A stretch of 64,000 nt of DNA, taken from contig JABSRB010000022.1 of assembly GCA_013215375.1 (NCBI GenBank), positions 1-64,000 of the forward strand. Direction: 5' to 3'. Source of the DNA: Oceanospirillaceae bacterium. Its GTDB lineage: Bacteria; Pseudomonadota; Gammaproteobacteria; Pseudomonadales; Balneatricaceae. This document shows positions 45,151 to 54,382 of the stretch, piece after piece (positions within the stretch are counted from its first letter, which is position 1; every line of letters begins with the position of its first letter). The translations under genes were made by a program, and so were the position numbers. The notes below the pieces were generated by a model. That model saw only the letters and a list, made by a program, of their open reading frames with translations, ran no database searches and was not told the DNA's origin.

Positions 45151-45693
45151 GTGGGTGAAAGTTTGAAGAAAGTTATAGCAGATAATTTAAAAGCGTATCG
45201 CAGTGAAAAAGGCTGGAGTTTGAGTAGGACTGCTCAGGAAACGACGGTGAGTAAAGCGATGTTAGGTCAATTAGAACGTCAAGAATCAAGCCCAACAATG
45301 GCGACGATGTGGAAAATTGCCAAAGGTTTTGATTTGCCACTATCAGCGTTAATAGAGCCTGGCCTGTTGCACTCAAAAAAAGCAGGGCCAACACCTGATA
45401 AGCTTGATGATATTTTTCAGTATAAAATACTTTTTCCCTTTGATCCAAAACTTGGCAGTGAAATGTTCTTACTGGTGTTACCTGCTGGCAAAGAAAGCTA
45501 TTCGAATGCCCATGCAAAGGGAGTTGTTGAGGATATTGTGGTGATCAGTGGCATGCTTGATATTTTTATTGAGGGCCAGTGGCAGAGTTTAAAGGCGGGG
45601 GAGGTTTTGCGCTTTGATGCCGACCAAGAACATGCCTATCGCAACAGCACGGCTGAAAATGCTGTTTTTCATAATATAATTCACTACCGCTAG
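45151..45693 (+). CDS. XRE-family regulator with C-terminal cupin domain
   Basis: A 180-residue protein. Residues 6-65 are a helix-turn-helix of the XRE type (NLKAYRSEKGWSLSRTAQET; SKAMLGQLERQESSPTMATM), and residues 105-180 are a small cupin barrel (VEDIVVISGMLDIFIEGQ; LKAGEVLRFDADQEHAY). This class often controls an adjacent transporter in response to a small molecule bound in the cupin. No Shine-Dalgarno sequence precedes GTG 45151, because the operator ends four bases before it; TTG 45163 with GGTGA upstream is an alternative start. Confidence 0.9.
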   Translation: MGESLKKVIADNLKAYRSEKGWSLSRTAQETTVSKAMLGQLERQESSPTMATMWKIAKGFDLPLSALIEPGLLHSKKAGPTPDKLDDIFQYKILFPFDPKLGSEMFLLVLPAGKESYSNAHAKGVVEDIVVISGMLDIFIEGQWQSLKAGEVLRFDADQEHAYRNSTAENAVFHNIIHYR

Positions 45694-45708
45694 TTGGCTC
45701 TAAAAGTA

Positions 45709-47205
45709 CTATGGAGTTGAAGAGTGGTAACTTTTTATTACTTCCCCGCGGCTAGTCACCGATTCAAGGTGAATGGTGAAGCCCCACAGTGTGCGCAAAT
45801 GTTTGAGTACGTGATCAGCGGAGTCTGCTAGAGGTCGCTCCTGATGAATGTAATGCCTAAGAGTGAGGGAACGGTCCCCTTTAATATCAACATTGTATAT
45901 TTGTATATTGGGTTCAAGGTAGCCTAAGTCATATTGATTGGCTAAATCACTGCGTATTTCTCGATAGCCTGACTCGTTGTGAATGGCAGAAACTTTAAAG
46001 TTAGGTTTACTGGATTGATCCAATATCGAGAATAATTTCAGCTCGCGCATCAAATGTGGAGATAAATACTGTTGGATAAAACTTTCGTCTTTATAGTTGC
46101 GCATTGCATAATCTAAAGTGCTCTGCCAGGGGCTGCCAGCAATCTCTGGGAACCAAATTTTGTCTTCCTCTGTGGGGTGCTCGCAAATGCGCTTAATATC
46201 CATCATCATATTAAAGCCAAGCGTATAAGGGTTAATCCCTGAATAGTAAGGGCTGTCAAAGGGTGGTTGGTAGATGACACTAGTATGAGTTTGTAGAAAC
46301 TCCATCATAAAACCATCATTGACCAATCCCTCTTTATACATCTGATCTATCAAGGTATAGTGCCAAAAACAGGCCCACCCTTCGTTCATTACCTGAGTTT
46401 GCTTCTGTGGGTAGAAATACTGTGCCATTTTACGCACAATACGGATTACTTCTCGCTGCCAAGGCTCTAGTAGCGGCGCATTTTTCTCAATAAAATACAG
46501 TAGGTTTTCCTCTGGCTCTAAAGGGAAATTTTGCGTTGCATCTTCAGCAGTATTGCTTTGTTTTTTTTCTATGCTACTCCAAAGCGTGTTGATATGGCGT
46601 TGTAGGTATTCTTCGCGCTCTTCAATATTTTTGCTTTCCTGTTCTGGGGTGAGTGCAGGGGGGCGAATATAGCGGTTTACCCCAAAATTCATTAATGCAT
46701 GACAAGAATCGAGAATGCTTTCAACCGCGTCTACCCCGTAGCGCTCTTCGCATTTGTTAATATAATGTTTTGCAAATACTAAATAATCTACAATGGCTGA
46801 GGCATCAGTCCAAGTGCGAAATAGGTAGTTACCTTTAAAAAAAGAATTGTGACCATAGCAGGCGTGAGCAATGACCAGTGCTTGCATCATCATGGTGTTT
46901 TCTTCCATCAAATAGCCGATGCAAGGATCTGAATTGATCACGATTTCGTAGGCGAGTCCCATGCGACCGCGCTGGTAATTTTGACTGGTATCTAGAAATC
47001 GTTTGCCAAATGACCAGTGGTTGTAATGCAACGGCATGCCAACGCTGGCGTAGGCATCCATCATTTGTTCTGCGTTGATGACTTCTATCTGATTGGGATA
47101 AGTGTCTAGATTAAACTGTGCGGCAATTCTAGAAATCTCCCGATCGTATTGCTCAATTAACTCAAAAGTCCATTCCGCATCCGTAGATATAGGTGTTTTT
47201 TTCAT
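45709..47205 (-). CDS. spoVR: SpoVR-family protein
   Basis: A 498-residue SpoVR (YcgB-like) cytoplasmic protein. It includes YPNQIEVINAEQMMDAYASVGMP, HWSFGKRF, YEIVINSDPCIGYLMEEN, VIAHACYGHNSFFKGNYLF and NEGWACFWHY, all family signatures. I place the start at ATG 47205 (MKKTPIST, GAGAT upstream); the longer frame to 47334 reads through the end of the upstream gene. SpoVR, YeaH and PrkA are a conserved set linked to stationary phase and nutrient stress, but the molecular role of SpoVR is unknown. Confidence 0.93.
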   Translation of the reverse strand: MKKTPISTDAEWTFELIEQYDREISRIAAQFNLDTYPNQIEVINAEQMMDAYASVGMPLHYNHWSFGKRFLDTSQNYQRGRMGLAYEIVINSDPCIGYLMEENTMMMQALVIAHACYGHNSFFKGNYLFRTWTDASAIVDYLVFAKHYINKCEERYGVDAVESILDSCHALMNFGVNRYIRPPALTPEQESKNIEEREEYLQRHINTLWSSIEKKQSNTAEDATQNFPLEPEENLLYFIEKNAPLLEPWQREVIRIVRKMAQYFYPQKQTQVMNEGWACFWHYTLIDQMYKEGLVNDGFMMEFLQTHTSVIYQPPFDSPYYSGINPYTLGFNMMMDIKRICEHPTEEDKIWFPEIAGSPWQSTLDYAMRNYKDESFIQQYLSPHLMRELKLFSILDQSSKPNFKVSAIHNESGYREIRSDLANQYDLGYLEPNIQIYNVDIKGDRSLTLRHYIHQERPLADSADHVLKHLRTLWGFTIHLESVTSRGEVIKSYHSSTP

Positions 47206-47218
47206 AGTTATCTCAACT

Positions 47219-48499
47219 TTAATCAATATTTGAGGAGAACAATTCTCTGAATACTGGATATATATCAGCACTAGTGCGAACTTGTTGCATGCAAAATTCC
47301 GTCTTAAAGCTGCGCTGTAATTTTTCGTATTCATACCATAAATTTTGATGGGCGCCTGAGGTTATTTCGACATAGGCAAAATATTGAATCATCGGTAGTA
47401 TTTTATCTTTTAAAAGGGTGTGACAAGTTTCCGAATCATTGTCCCAGTTATCGCCATCAGATGCCTGGGCGACATAAACATTGTATTGATCTTGGGGGAA
47501 GCGCTGTTCGATAATATCCGCTGCTAATTCTAGCGCGCTGGAGACGATGGTTCCTCCGGTCTCCCTTGAATAAAAAAACTCTTGTTCATCGACTTCAGTA
47601 GCACGAGTGTGATGGCGAATGAAAAGTACTTCCGTGTGTTGATAGTTTCGTTGGATAAATAAATAAAGTAAAATGAAAAATCGCTTGGCGAGTTCTTTTA
47701 CGTTCTGTGTCATCGACCCAGAGACGTCCATTATGCAAATAATAACGGCTTTAGTTGAAGGTATGGGAGTGCGCACATAATTGCGATAACGTAAATCGTA
47801 AGTATCTAAAAAGGGGACTCTTTTTTTATTTGCTTGTAACAGTGTTATTTGCGCCTTTAGCGCTTTGCGTTTTGCGCTGCTAATCTCATCCACAGGTTCG
47901 CTCTCAAGCTGCCAGAGCTCTTTTCTTAGAGCGCTCAGTTCGTTGTTGGATGCGCCTGATAGTGCAATTCTTCTCGCGTAAGCGACGCGTAGGGAGCGGG
48001 TTAAATGCAGTTTTTCGGGAGAGCTATTACTGGTAAAACCGGCTTGATGTACCTCAAAACTAGCGGTACTTTTTAATTGTTTTTTGACCAGATTGGGGAG
48101 TTCTAGCCCCTCGAACATAAAATCTAAAAATTCCTCTTGATTGATATGGAAAGTAAATTCGTCCTCGCCAATGCCCTCATTACTCGCATCTCCCGACCCC
48201 GAACCACCGGATCCGGCACCGCCAGGTGGGCGAGGAAATTCGTCCCCAGTAATAAACTCTTTATTGCCGGGATAGACTCTCGTTTGAGTGCCGCCTTTAC
48301 CGTGTTGGAAAATAGGCTCAGCGGTACAGTCGCGGGCAATGGTAATATCTTCGCCTTGCTGAAGATCTTGAATGGAGCGTTTCTTTAAAGACTCTTCAAC
48401 GGCTTTTTTAATTTGCCGACGATAGCGCTTTAAGAAACGTTGTCTGTTAACCGCGCTTTTTTTCTTGCTGTTTAGGCGACGGTCGATGATAAAGCTCAT
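47219..48499 (-). CDS. yeaH: YeaH/YhbH family protein (DUF444, VWA-like)
   Basis: A 426-residue protein. An N-terminal basic stretch (NRQRFLKRYRRQIKKAVEES) is followed by a glycine-rich linker (PRPPGGAGSGGSGSGDAS) and a von Willebrand A-like domain with the MIDAS motif DVSGSM (CIMDVSGSMTQNVKELAKRF) and ETGGTIVSSALELA. It is the partner of PrkA in the YeaG-YeaH stress pathway. It lies 13 bases upstream of spoVR in transcription order. Confidence 0.94.
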   Translation of the reverse strand: MSFIIDRRLNSKKKSAVNRQRFLKRYRRQIKKAVEESLKKRSIQDLQQGEDITIARDCTAEPIFQHGKGGTQTRVYPGNKEFITGDEFPRPPGGAGSGGSGSGDASNEGIGEDEFTFHINQEEFLDFMFEGLELPNLVKKQLKSTASFEVHQAGFTSNSSPEKLHLTRSLRVAYARRIALSGASNNELSALRKELWQLESEPVDEISSAKRKALKAQITLLQANKKRVPFLDTYDLRYRNYVRTPIPSTKAVIICIMDVSGSMTQNVKELAKRFFILLYLFIQRNYQHTEVLFIRHHTRATEVDEQEFFYSRETGGTIVSSALELAADIIEQRFPQDQYNVYVAQASDGDNWDNDSETCHTLLKDKILPMIQYFAYVEITSGAHQNLWYEYEKLQRSFKTEFCMQQVRTSADIYPVFRELFSSNID

Positions 48500-48590
48500 A
48501 TTCCGTATTCCTATATTGGGCAGCTAGCATATAAGTGTCGTTGCAATAATGCTGGTATGCCTCGCATTTCGCTGCTGATGTATGGGTCTG

Positions 48591-48748
48591 ACGTCTGTCC
48601 CAGAATAGACTGATCTACTGCACACTAGCTTGTTTGGTTAAATTCAACGCTGATTCGCGATAAATAGCATGCTATTCGCCGACAATCATCGCTAACTTTT
48701 TCAGAAACAGTCTAGCCCGCTATCATCGCTATTCTCGGACTGCCTTTT
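48591..48748 (-). repeat. Repeat family B, copy on the minus strand between prkA and yeaH
   Basis: Read on the minus strand it begins GCAGTCCGAGAATAGCGATG, contains GCGAATAGCATGCTATTTA, and ends GATCAGTCTATTCTGGGACAG, matching 40040-40197 and 38860-39017 with many changes. It abuts the prkA stop codon (48751) and fills the prkA-yeaH gap. Confidence 0.75.
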
Positions 48749-48750
48749 AA

Positions 48751-50673
48751 TTATTGAGATTTTCTAACTCTGATATACCACTCCGAAAGCAATCTGACTT
48801 GTTTTTCAGTGTAGCCGCGATTGACCATGCGTTTTACGAAATCAGCATGTTTGTCATTTTCGTCACTAGATGCTTTGGTATTAAATGAAATGACCGGGAG
48901 TAAGTCTTCAGTGTTGGAAAACATTTTCTTTTCAATCACGGAGCGCATTTTTTCAAAGCTCATCCAAGAGGGGTTTTGACCTTCTCTATTCGCTCTTGAA
49001 CGCAGTACAAAATTAACAATTTCATGACGAAAATCTTTGGGGTTACTAATACCGGCTGGTTTCTCTATTTTTTCAAGTTCGTCATTGATGAGCGCTCGGT
49101 TGAGCATGTCGCCCGTCTCAGGGTCGCGGTACTCTTGATCTTGGATCCAAAAATCGGCATAGGTCACATACCGATCAAAAACATTTTGCCCGTATTCCGA
49201 ATATGATTCTAAATAAGCGGTTTGGATCTCTTTACCGAGAAGCTCAATGTATTTTGGAGAAATGTATTCTTTTATAAAACCGATATAGGTCTCTTGGAGC
49301 TCTTTTGGATACTGTTGTTGCTCAATTTCTTTCTCTAACACATACATTAAGTGTACCGGGTTAGCGGCTATTTCAGAGGAGTCAAAATTGAATACTTTGG
49401 ACAGTATTTTAAAAGCAAAACGGGTAGATAAGCCGGTCATCCCCTCATCTACTCCCGCATAGTCCTTATATTCTTGGATGGGTTTGGCCTTGGGATCGGT
49501 GTCTTTTAAATTTTCGCCATTATAGACGCGCATTTTAGAATATACATTGGAATTTTCCGGTACTTTTAAGCGAGATAACACGGAGAACTGAGCCAGCATA
49601 TTCAGTGTGTCTGGTGCACAGGGGGATTTAGACAGAGAGCTATCTGCCAAAAGCTTTTGGTAGATTTTAACTTCTTCAGACACCCGTAAGCAGTAAGGGA
49701 TTTTAACGATGTTAACCCGGTCAATAAATGCTTCGTTAGTCTTGTTGTTTTTAAAAGTTTGCCATTCTGACTCGTTTGAGTGCGCTAAAATAATACCGGT
49801 AAAAGGAATGGAACCCATGCCTTCAGTACCGTTGTAATTTCCCTCTTGGGTTGCGGTTAGCAGTGGGTGCAAAACTTTAATCGGAGCTTTAAACATCTCT
49901 ACAAACTCCATGATGCCCTGGTTTGCTCGACACAACGCACCGGAGAAACTGTAGGCATCTGGATCTTGTTGTGGGTATTCTTCCAGTTTACGGATATCGA
50001 TTTTCCCGACCAGGCTGGAGATGTCTTGGTTATTATCATCGCCAGGTTCTGTCTTGGCGATACCAATTTGATTGAGTATAGAAGGGTAGAGCTTGATCAC
50101 TGTGAAATTTTCAATATCGCCATCGTATTCATTTAAACGCTTAACGGCCCAGGGCGATATAACACCTTTTAAATATCTGCTGGGAATACCGTATTCCTCT
50201 TCCAGTATCTGTGCATCTTCAGTGGGGTTGAATAAGCCTAGAGGGGATTCAAATACAGGGGAGCCTTTAATGGCGTAAAAGGGAATGTTTTCCATTAGCT
50301 CTTTAATTTTTTCAGCGATAGAAGATTTTCCTCCACCTACCGGGCCCAGTAAATAGAGAATTTGCTTGCGCTCTTCCAGTCCTTGGGCGGCGTGTCGAAA
50401 GTATGCAACGATGTTTTCAATCGCCTCCTCAGCGCCGTAAAATTGATCAAAACTGGCGTAGCGTTTAATAACTTTATTGGAAAATATGCGGCTTAGTGTA
50501 GGGTCTTTAGCGGTATCTACTAAAGTGGGTTCGCCAATGGCTTTGAGTAAACGTTCAGCCGCACTGGCGTATGTTTCAGGCTTGTCTCTGCAAAGTTGCA
50601 AATATTGCTGCAGGGTCATTTCTTCCTGAGTAGTAGATTGAAAACGGTTCTGGTAGCGCTCGAAGATACTCAT
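48751..50673 (-). CDS. prkA: PrkA-family serine protein kinase
   Basis: A 640-residue PrkA (YeaG). An N-terminal AAA+ domain with Walker A LLGPVGGGKSSIAEKI, plus FESPLGLFNP, GIMEFVEMFKAPIKVLHPLL and TGIILAHSNESEWQTFKNN, is followed by the PrkA C-terminal domain. It is reported as a protein kinase and, in Bacillus, as an AAA+ protease, and acts in stationary-phase and nitrogen stress. I start at ATG 50673 (MSIFERYQ), as in relatives; AGGTGA lies upstream, and an ATG at 50676 and a GTG at 50682 are alternatives. It is first in the prkA-yeaH-spoVR set. Confidence 0.94.
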   Translation of the reverse strand: MSIFERYQNRFQSTTQEEMTLQQYLQLCRDKPETYASAAERLLKAIGEPTLVDTAKDPTLSRIFSNKVIKRYASFDQFYGAEEAIENIVAYFRHAAQGLEERKQILYLLGPVGGGKSSIAEKIKELMENIPFYAIKGSPVFESPLGLFNPTEDAQILEEEYGIPSRYLKGVISPWAVKRLNEYDGDIENFTVIKLYPSILNQIGIAKTEPGDDNNQDISSLVGKIDIRKLEEYPQQDPDAYSFSGALCRANQGIMEFVEMFKAPIKVLHPLLTATQEGNYNGTEGMGSIPFTGIILAHSNESEWQTFKNNKTNEAFIDRVNIVKIPYCLRVSEEVKIYQKLLADSSLSKSPCAPDTLNMLAQFSVLSRLKVPENSNVYSKMRVYNGENLKDTDPKAKPIQEYKDYAGVDEGMTGLSTRFAFKILSKVFNFDSSEIAANPVHLMYVLEKEIEQQQYPKELQETYIGFIKEYISPKYIELLGKEIQTAYLESYSEYGQNVFDRYVTYADFWIQDQEYRDPETGDMLNRALINDELEKIEKPAGISNPKDFRHEIVNFVLRSRANREGQNPSWMSFEKMRSVIEKKMFSNTEDLLPVISFNTKASSDENDKHADFVKRMVNRGYTEKQVRLLSEWYIRVRKSQ

Positions 50674-51486
50674 CATGATCACCTGCTATTCTATTGAGTG
50701 GAGTATTATGTGCTCACCTGTAGTGAGCCTTACAGTGATGTGAGTGAGGTAAATAATCAGTTTTATATGACTATCTATACCCGTTTTAAATATTCCTGTG
50801 TCGAAATTACTATTCTCACTATAGTCTAAAAAATGTTATTCGGTATGAATAAACCAACAGTAAAATTTAATATTTACAATATGAATGTTGGCATTCTTAG
50901 GGTAAAAAATCATATTTGAAAAAGTACACTGAGTGAAAAAATCGTTAACTTTTTTAATACTATACAACTAAATTTAAGGTTAAGAAGTGAGTAAATTGAC
51001 TATAAGTTATTGACATCTAAGCATGATAATAGTTCCGGCAAAGCTAGCTGCTGTTAGCTGTATCTTGGTCTGTTGAGCGAGCTTTACAGTTGGGCCCGTC
51101 CAATCCTATAAGTGTCAACTGGCATATTATAGTGAGGTTTTGTCCTCATGTTTTCTCTAAATGGTAGTTGCGATAAATTGCTAAAGTGCTTTCGTTGACC
51201 TTAATAAGAACGCTAATTAATATCTAATGGATCTTGAACTCGTCGCTGTTGGTATTCTAGGTCAAAATCCTAGAGTGAAAATACCGCTATATATTGATGA
51301 ATTCCAACCAGCTTTTCTGTGCTAAGTATTTAAAAATAAAGATGAACTTATTAATATTTTGGTGGTTTAAATATAGCAATAAGTGTTTTATAAAAGCGAA
51401 AGCTTTAGTGTAAATAGAGATACTGCTTTGGGTCATTAAGCAGTATAATTCCACTAAATTTATATCTAATAGAGTGTCAGGGTCTT
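50674..51486. other. Non-coding gap of about 810 bases between prkA and the L,D-transpeptidase gene
   Basis: This AT-rich stretch contains no frame that I can support, no RNA gene that I recognise and no copy of repeats A or B. It must hold the divergent promoters of prkA and of the L,D-transpeptidase gene, but I see no clear -10/-35 pair. TTGACA at 51010 has no -10 at the right distance. A good CAGGG ribosome site precedes ATG 51487. Confidence 0.6.
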
Positions 51487-52680
51487 ATGCGAGTTCTATC
51501 TTTAACGGTTTCTTTTTTGTTGCTTAGTTGTGCGTCTCTCTCTCACGCCGCTCAAGATTACGGTGTGTCCAAAGGTAATGAAGAGTTGCTTTTAAAGGGT
51601 TTTGAGTCAATCGCGGAGCAAAATTTTGATGTCGCTTTAGAGCAGATGAAGCAGTTGGTCGATATAAGACCGGACTTTCGTCTTGCCCAACTTGTTTATG
51701 CCGATTTATTAATTGCACAAGTTACGCCTCTGTCACAAGTAGGCAATAATTTTACGGGGATTGAGCAGAAGAAATTACAAGGTCTGATTGACGAGGCGAA
51801 AGCACGCATTAGGTTACGAAAAACGATGCCCGCTGCAGATTTGATTCCCAAAGATATCGTACTGCTAAGTGATAAACAAAAATATGTGATAGTACAGGAC
51901 ATGAGTCTCTCGCGGCTATTTGTGTTTGAAAATAGAGATGGGGTACCTTATTTAATCAAAGATTATTATGCCTCTCATGGTCAAGGTGGTGTCGATAAAC
52001 GCCGACAGGGGGACAAAAAATCACCCGTGGGCGTGTATTTCACAACAGGGCGTTTATTAGATGAAAACCTGCCTGAGAGATATGGTGCAGGAGCGTTACC
52101 ATTAAACTACCCCAATGCTTGGGATTACCGCAATAAACGAACTGGTAATGGTATTTGGTTACATGGCTCGCCGATAGACACTTACAGTCGCCCACCGATG
52201 GCTAGTTTGGGTTGTTTGTCTTTGACCAATCCGGATTTTCAAGAAGTCGACGAAATGATTAAAAACGGCACGCCAATGATCTTAGGTGAAAATTTACAAT
52301 GGATCTCGCGTACGGCTTGGAAGCAGCAGCAGCAGGAAATGGTTGCGGTGATTAAAAGCTGGGAGGGGGATTGGGAGAGTTTAGACTATACTCGTTATAT
52401 ACAGCACTATTCAAAGAAGTTCAGTGACGGTAAAAAAAGCTATCAAGCATTTGCCGCGCATAAAAAACGTGTCAATAGTTCCAAGTCCTTTATAGAAATT
52501 GGACTCAAAGATTTGAATATATTTACTTATCCTGACACGGATTTAATGGTCGTTTCATTTAATCAACAATACAAATCAAGTAACTATAAAGGTTCAGGCC
52601 TAAAGCGACAATATTGGCAAAAGGAAGCGGATAGCTGGAAAATTGCCTATGAAGGCGCGCCTTCCATGGGTATTCCTTAG
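51487..52680 (+). CDS. Exported L,D-transpeptidase (YkuD) with C-terminal NTF2-like domain
   Basis: A 397-residue protein. A signal peptide occupies residues 1-21 (LLLSCASLSHA). A short helical, TPR-like region follows (EQNFDVALEQMKQLVDIRPDF). The YkuD catalytic domain lies at about 125-270, with KKSPVGVYFTTGR, His226 in WLHGSP and Cys243 in MASLGCLSLTN. The last 110 residues resemble the NTF2-like C-terminal domain of Cds6-type L,D-transpeptidases (SWEGDWESLDYTRYIQHYS; YKSSNYKGSGLKR). It would cross-link peptidoglycan or attach proteins to it. Relatives of its C-terminal domain are in the next two genes. Confidence 0.9.
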   Translation: MRVLSLTVSFLLLSCASLSHAAQDYGVSKGNEELLLKGFESIAEQNFDVALEQMKQLVDIRPDFRLAQLVYADLLIAQVTPLSQVGNNFTGIEQKKLQGLIDEAKARIRLRKTMPAADLIPKDIVLLSDKQKYVIVQDMSLSRLFVFENRDGVPYLIKDYYASHGQGGVDKRRQGDKKSPVGVYFTTGRLLDENLPERYGAGALPLNYPNAWDYRNKRTGNGIWLHGSPIDTYSRPPMASLGCLSLTNPDFQEVDEMIKNGTPMILGENLQWISRTAWKQQQQEMVAVIKSWEGDWESLDYTRYIQHYSKKFSDGKKSYQAFAAHKKRVNSSKSFIEIGLKDLNIFTYPDTDLMVVSFNQQYKSSNYKGSGLKRQYWQKEADSWKIAYEGAPSMGIP

Positions 52681-52694
52681 TCTACATAGCGTAG

Positions 52695-52740
52695 CGATGA
52701 ATTAGGCGGATATTAATTCATCAATAGTTAATTGCCCGCA
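52695..52740 (+). repeat. Degenerate left-end fragment of repeat family A
   Basis: GATGAATTAGGCGG followed by ATTCATCAATAGTTAATTGCCC resembles the first 45 bases of repeat A copy 3 (39955 onward). The rest of the repeat is missing. It sits between the L,D-transpeptidase gene and the next gene. Confidence 0.5.
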
Positions 52741-52777
52741 GCTTGCACTTAGGGCTTGGCTTAGTTCTTTAAACTTA

Positions 52778-54283
52778 ATGGATTGGAAAGTGGCATTGCA
52801 AAATTTATCAAATCAGCAAAGCATTGTAAGAACGGATTTTACCTTAAAATACTACCAAGTCGATGAACTGTTAAAAGCACATCAGAAATTGAAAATTAAT
52901 GGCGCCCAAAGTCAGGAGTTTATGCGTAGTTGGTTTGATTTCTCTCTAGTGCGTGGCGATACTATTATTCCCTGGCTAGCGGGTGACTTTAAAGCTTTCT
53001 TAAAAATGTTTAGTCACGTATTTAAACAGTCAGTAGAAGATTCAAAGGCTTTGACTGCTTGTCTTAATAGCCGAAAAAAACCTGAAAAAGTCATCATTAC
53101 TATCAATATCAATGCGGTAGCAGCAGCTCAGATCTCTTTGTTGCTAGATGCAATCACTCCTAAAGATTTACAGCAGGTACCACTACTAGAAGAAAGTGCT
53201 GATGTCAGCTGTGCCAATGAAAAACTCGCTAATATTGTTATTTGGTCACCACAAGGTGAGCATGCGCTAACAAGCTATGATTCTATATTGGCTGTTTTTA
53301 GCGCGACACTCGATGTCGGTGGTGTGAAAGCCCCTGTTGTCACTGCTGCTGCTAGTAGAAAGTTGCCTATCGGGATAGCAGTGGTATTGACGATCGGGTT
53401 AGTCGGTTTTTATTGGCACTATAATCAAGATGCTGAGATCCAGGAAAACGTTGTTTCAACTCCAGAGTCTGTATCCATAGAGAATCAAGCAGTGGCTGTG
53501 CCTGTTATTGAACAGGCGACCAAAGATTCGATTGCAGATGATGGCGAGAGTGAAGTTGAAAGTGAGGAGATTAAGTCAGAGACACTAAGTATGGATGAAA
53601 ATACTCATACTGAGCAAGATTCGCAACTATCTACACCTCCCAATGTCATGCTTAAACCTGCTATAGCTGGCACAGATCTGGAAAGTGAGAATAGTAGCCA
53701 ATTAACGGATGTTGCTAGCGGTACAGATGAAAAGCCTGCTCAGAGTAATGCTGCTAATGAAAGCGGTACAGTTATAGCTGACAAGGCTATTTCGCGTGTC
53801 AGTGGTGAAAAAGTAAAAATTGTAGCAGCCAGTACAGTGCCTGTTATCAATGTAGGCTCTAGCATCAAAACACATCAGCAGGCATCGGCTAGTGATCTAG
53901 CAGATGAGGCTAATAAACCTTTGAGTCAGAATCGACAGGTAGATTTAGTGGTCGCCGCTTGGGTGGATGCATGGCAGCAGCAAAAGTTTGATGATTATAG
54001 TCGCCATTATATTGATACTTTCAGTGCAAAAAAGAGCTTAACCCATGCCCAGTGGTTAGATTGGCGTCGCAAGCGCATTGAAAAACCTAGCTGGATTAAA
54101 TTATCTTTTTCTAATATCAAACATTTGGAAAATACTGAGCCTGATGTGCACAGTATCACTTTTACTTTGATTTACTCATCGCCTAATTATAAAGACAAGA
54201 CCTTTAAAAGATTGAGTTTTAAGCAAGTGAATAACGCATTTAAAATTATTAGCGAAGAGAATTTACAAGTGACTAAAATCTAG
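52778..54283 (+). CDS. Single-span membrane protein with C-terminal NTF2-like domain
   Basis: A 501-residue protein that I cannot name. Residues 1-195 are a predicted cytoplasmic domain with no motif that I recognise. One membrane helix follows at about 203-222 (LPIGIAVVLTIGLVGFYWHY), then a long acidic, Ser/Thr-rich linker (about 225-390). The last 110 residues are an NTF2-like domain (VVAAWVDAWQQQKFDDYSRHY; HAQWLDWRRKRIEKPSWIK; SSPNYKDKTFKRLSFKQ). The C-terminal domain is clearly related to that of the neighbouring TPR lipoprotein and more distantly to the L,D-transpeptidase. The N-in, C-out topology would place it in the periplasm. Confidence 0.75.
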   Translation: MDWKVALQNLSNQQSIVRTDFTLKYYQVDELLKAHQKLKINGAQSQEFMRSWFDFSLVRGDTIIPWLAGDFKAFLKMFSHVFKQSVEDSKALTACLNSRKKPEKVIITININAVAAAQISLLLDAITPKDLQQVPLLEESADVSCANEKLANIVIWSPQGEHALTSYDSILAVFSATLDVGGVKAPVVTAAASRKLPIGIAVVLTIGLVGFYWHYNQDAEIQENVVSTPESVSIENQAVAVPVIEQATKDSIADDGESEVESEEIKSETLSMDENTHTEQDSQLSTPPNVMLKPAIAGTDLESENSSQLTDVASGTDEKPAQSNAANESGTVIADKAISRVSGEKVKIVAASTVPVINVGSSIKTHQQASASDLADEANKPLSQNRQVDLVVAAWVDAWQQQKFDDYSRHYIDTFSAKKSLTHAQWLDWRRKRIEKPSWIKLSFSNIKHLENTEPDVHSITFTLIYSSPNYKDKTFKRLSFKQVNNAFKIISEENLQVTKI

Positions 54284-54297
54284 GGATTTATCGGCAC

Positions 54298-54327
54298 AAA
54301 AAAGGAGAGCAATTGCTCTCCTTTTTT
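54298..54327. terminator. Perfectly symmetric bidirectional terminator
   Basis: A 30-base perfect palindrome: six A, then GGAGAGCAA and its complement, then six T. It separates two convergent genes that encode related C-terminal domains, and both strands have a T-run. Confidence 0.93.
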
Positions 54328-54382
54328 ATGCACAGGATGTGCGGTATAGCGCGGTGGTTTTTCGCGTATTCTTATACCTTAT

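Noticed and set aside
51010-51030. TTGACA with GATAAT as a promoter in the 810-base gap
   Set aside because: The spacing is only nine bases, far from the 16-18 needed for a sigma-70 promoter.
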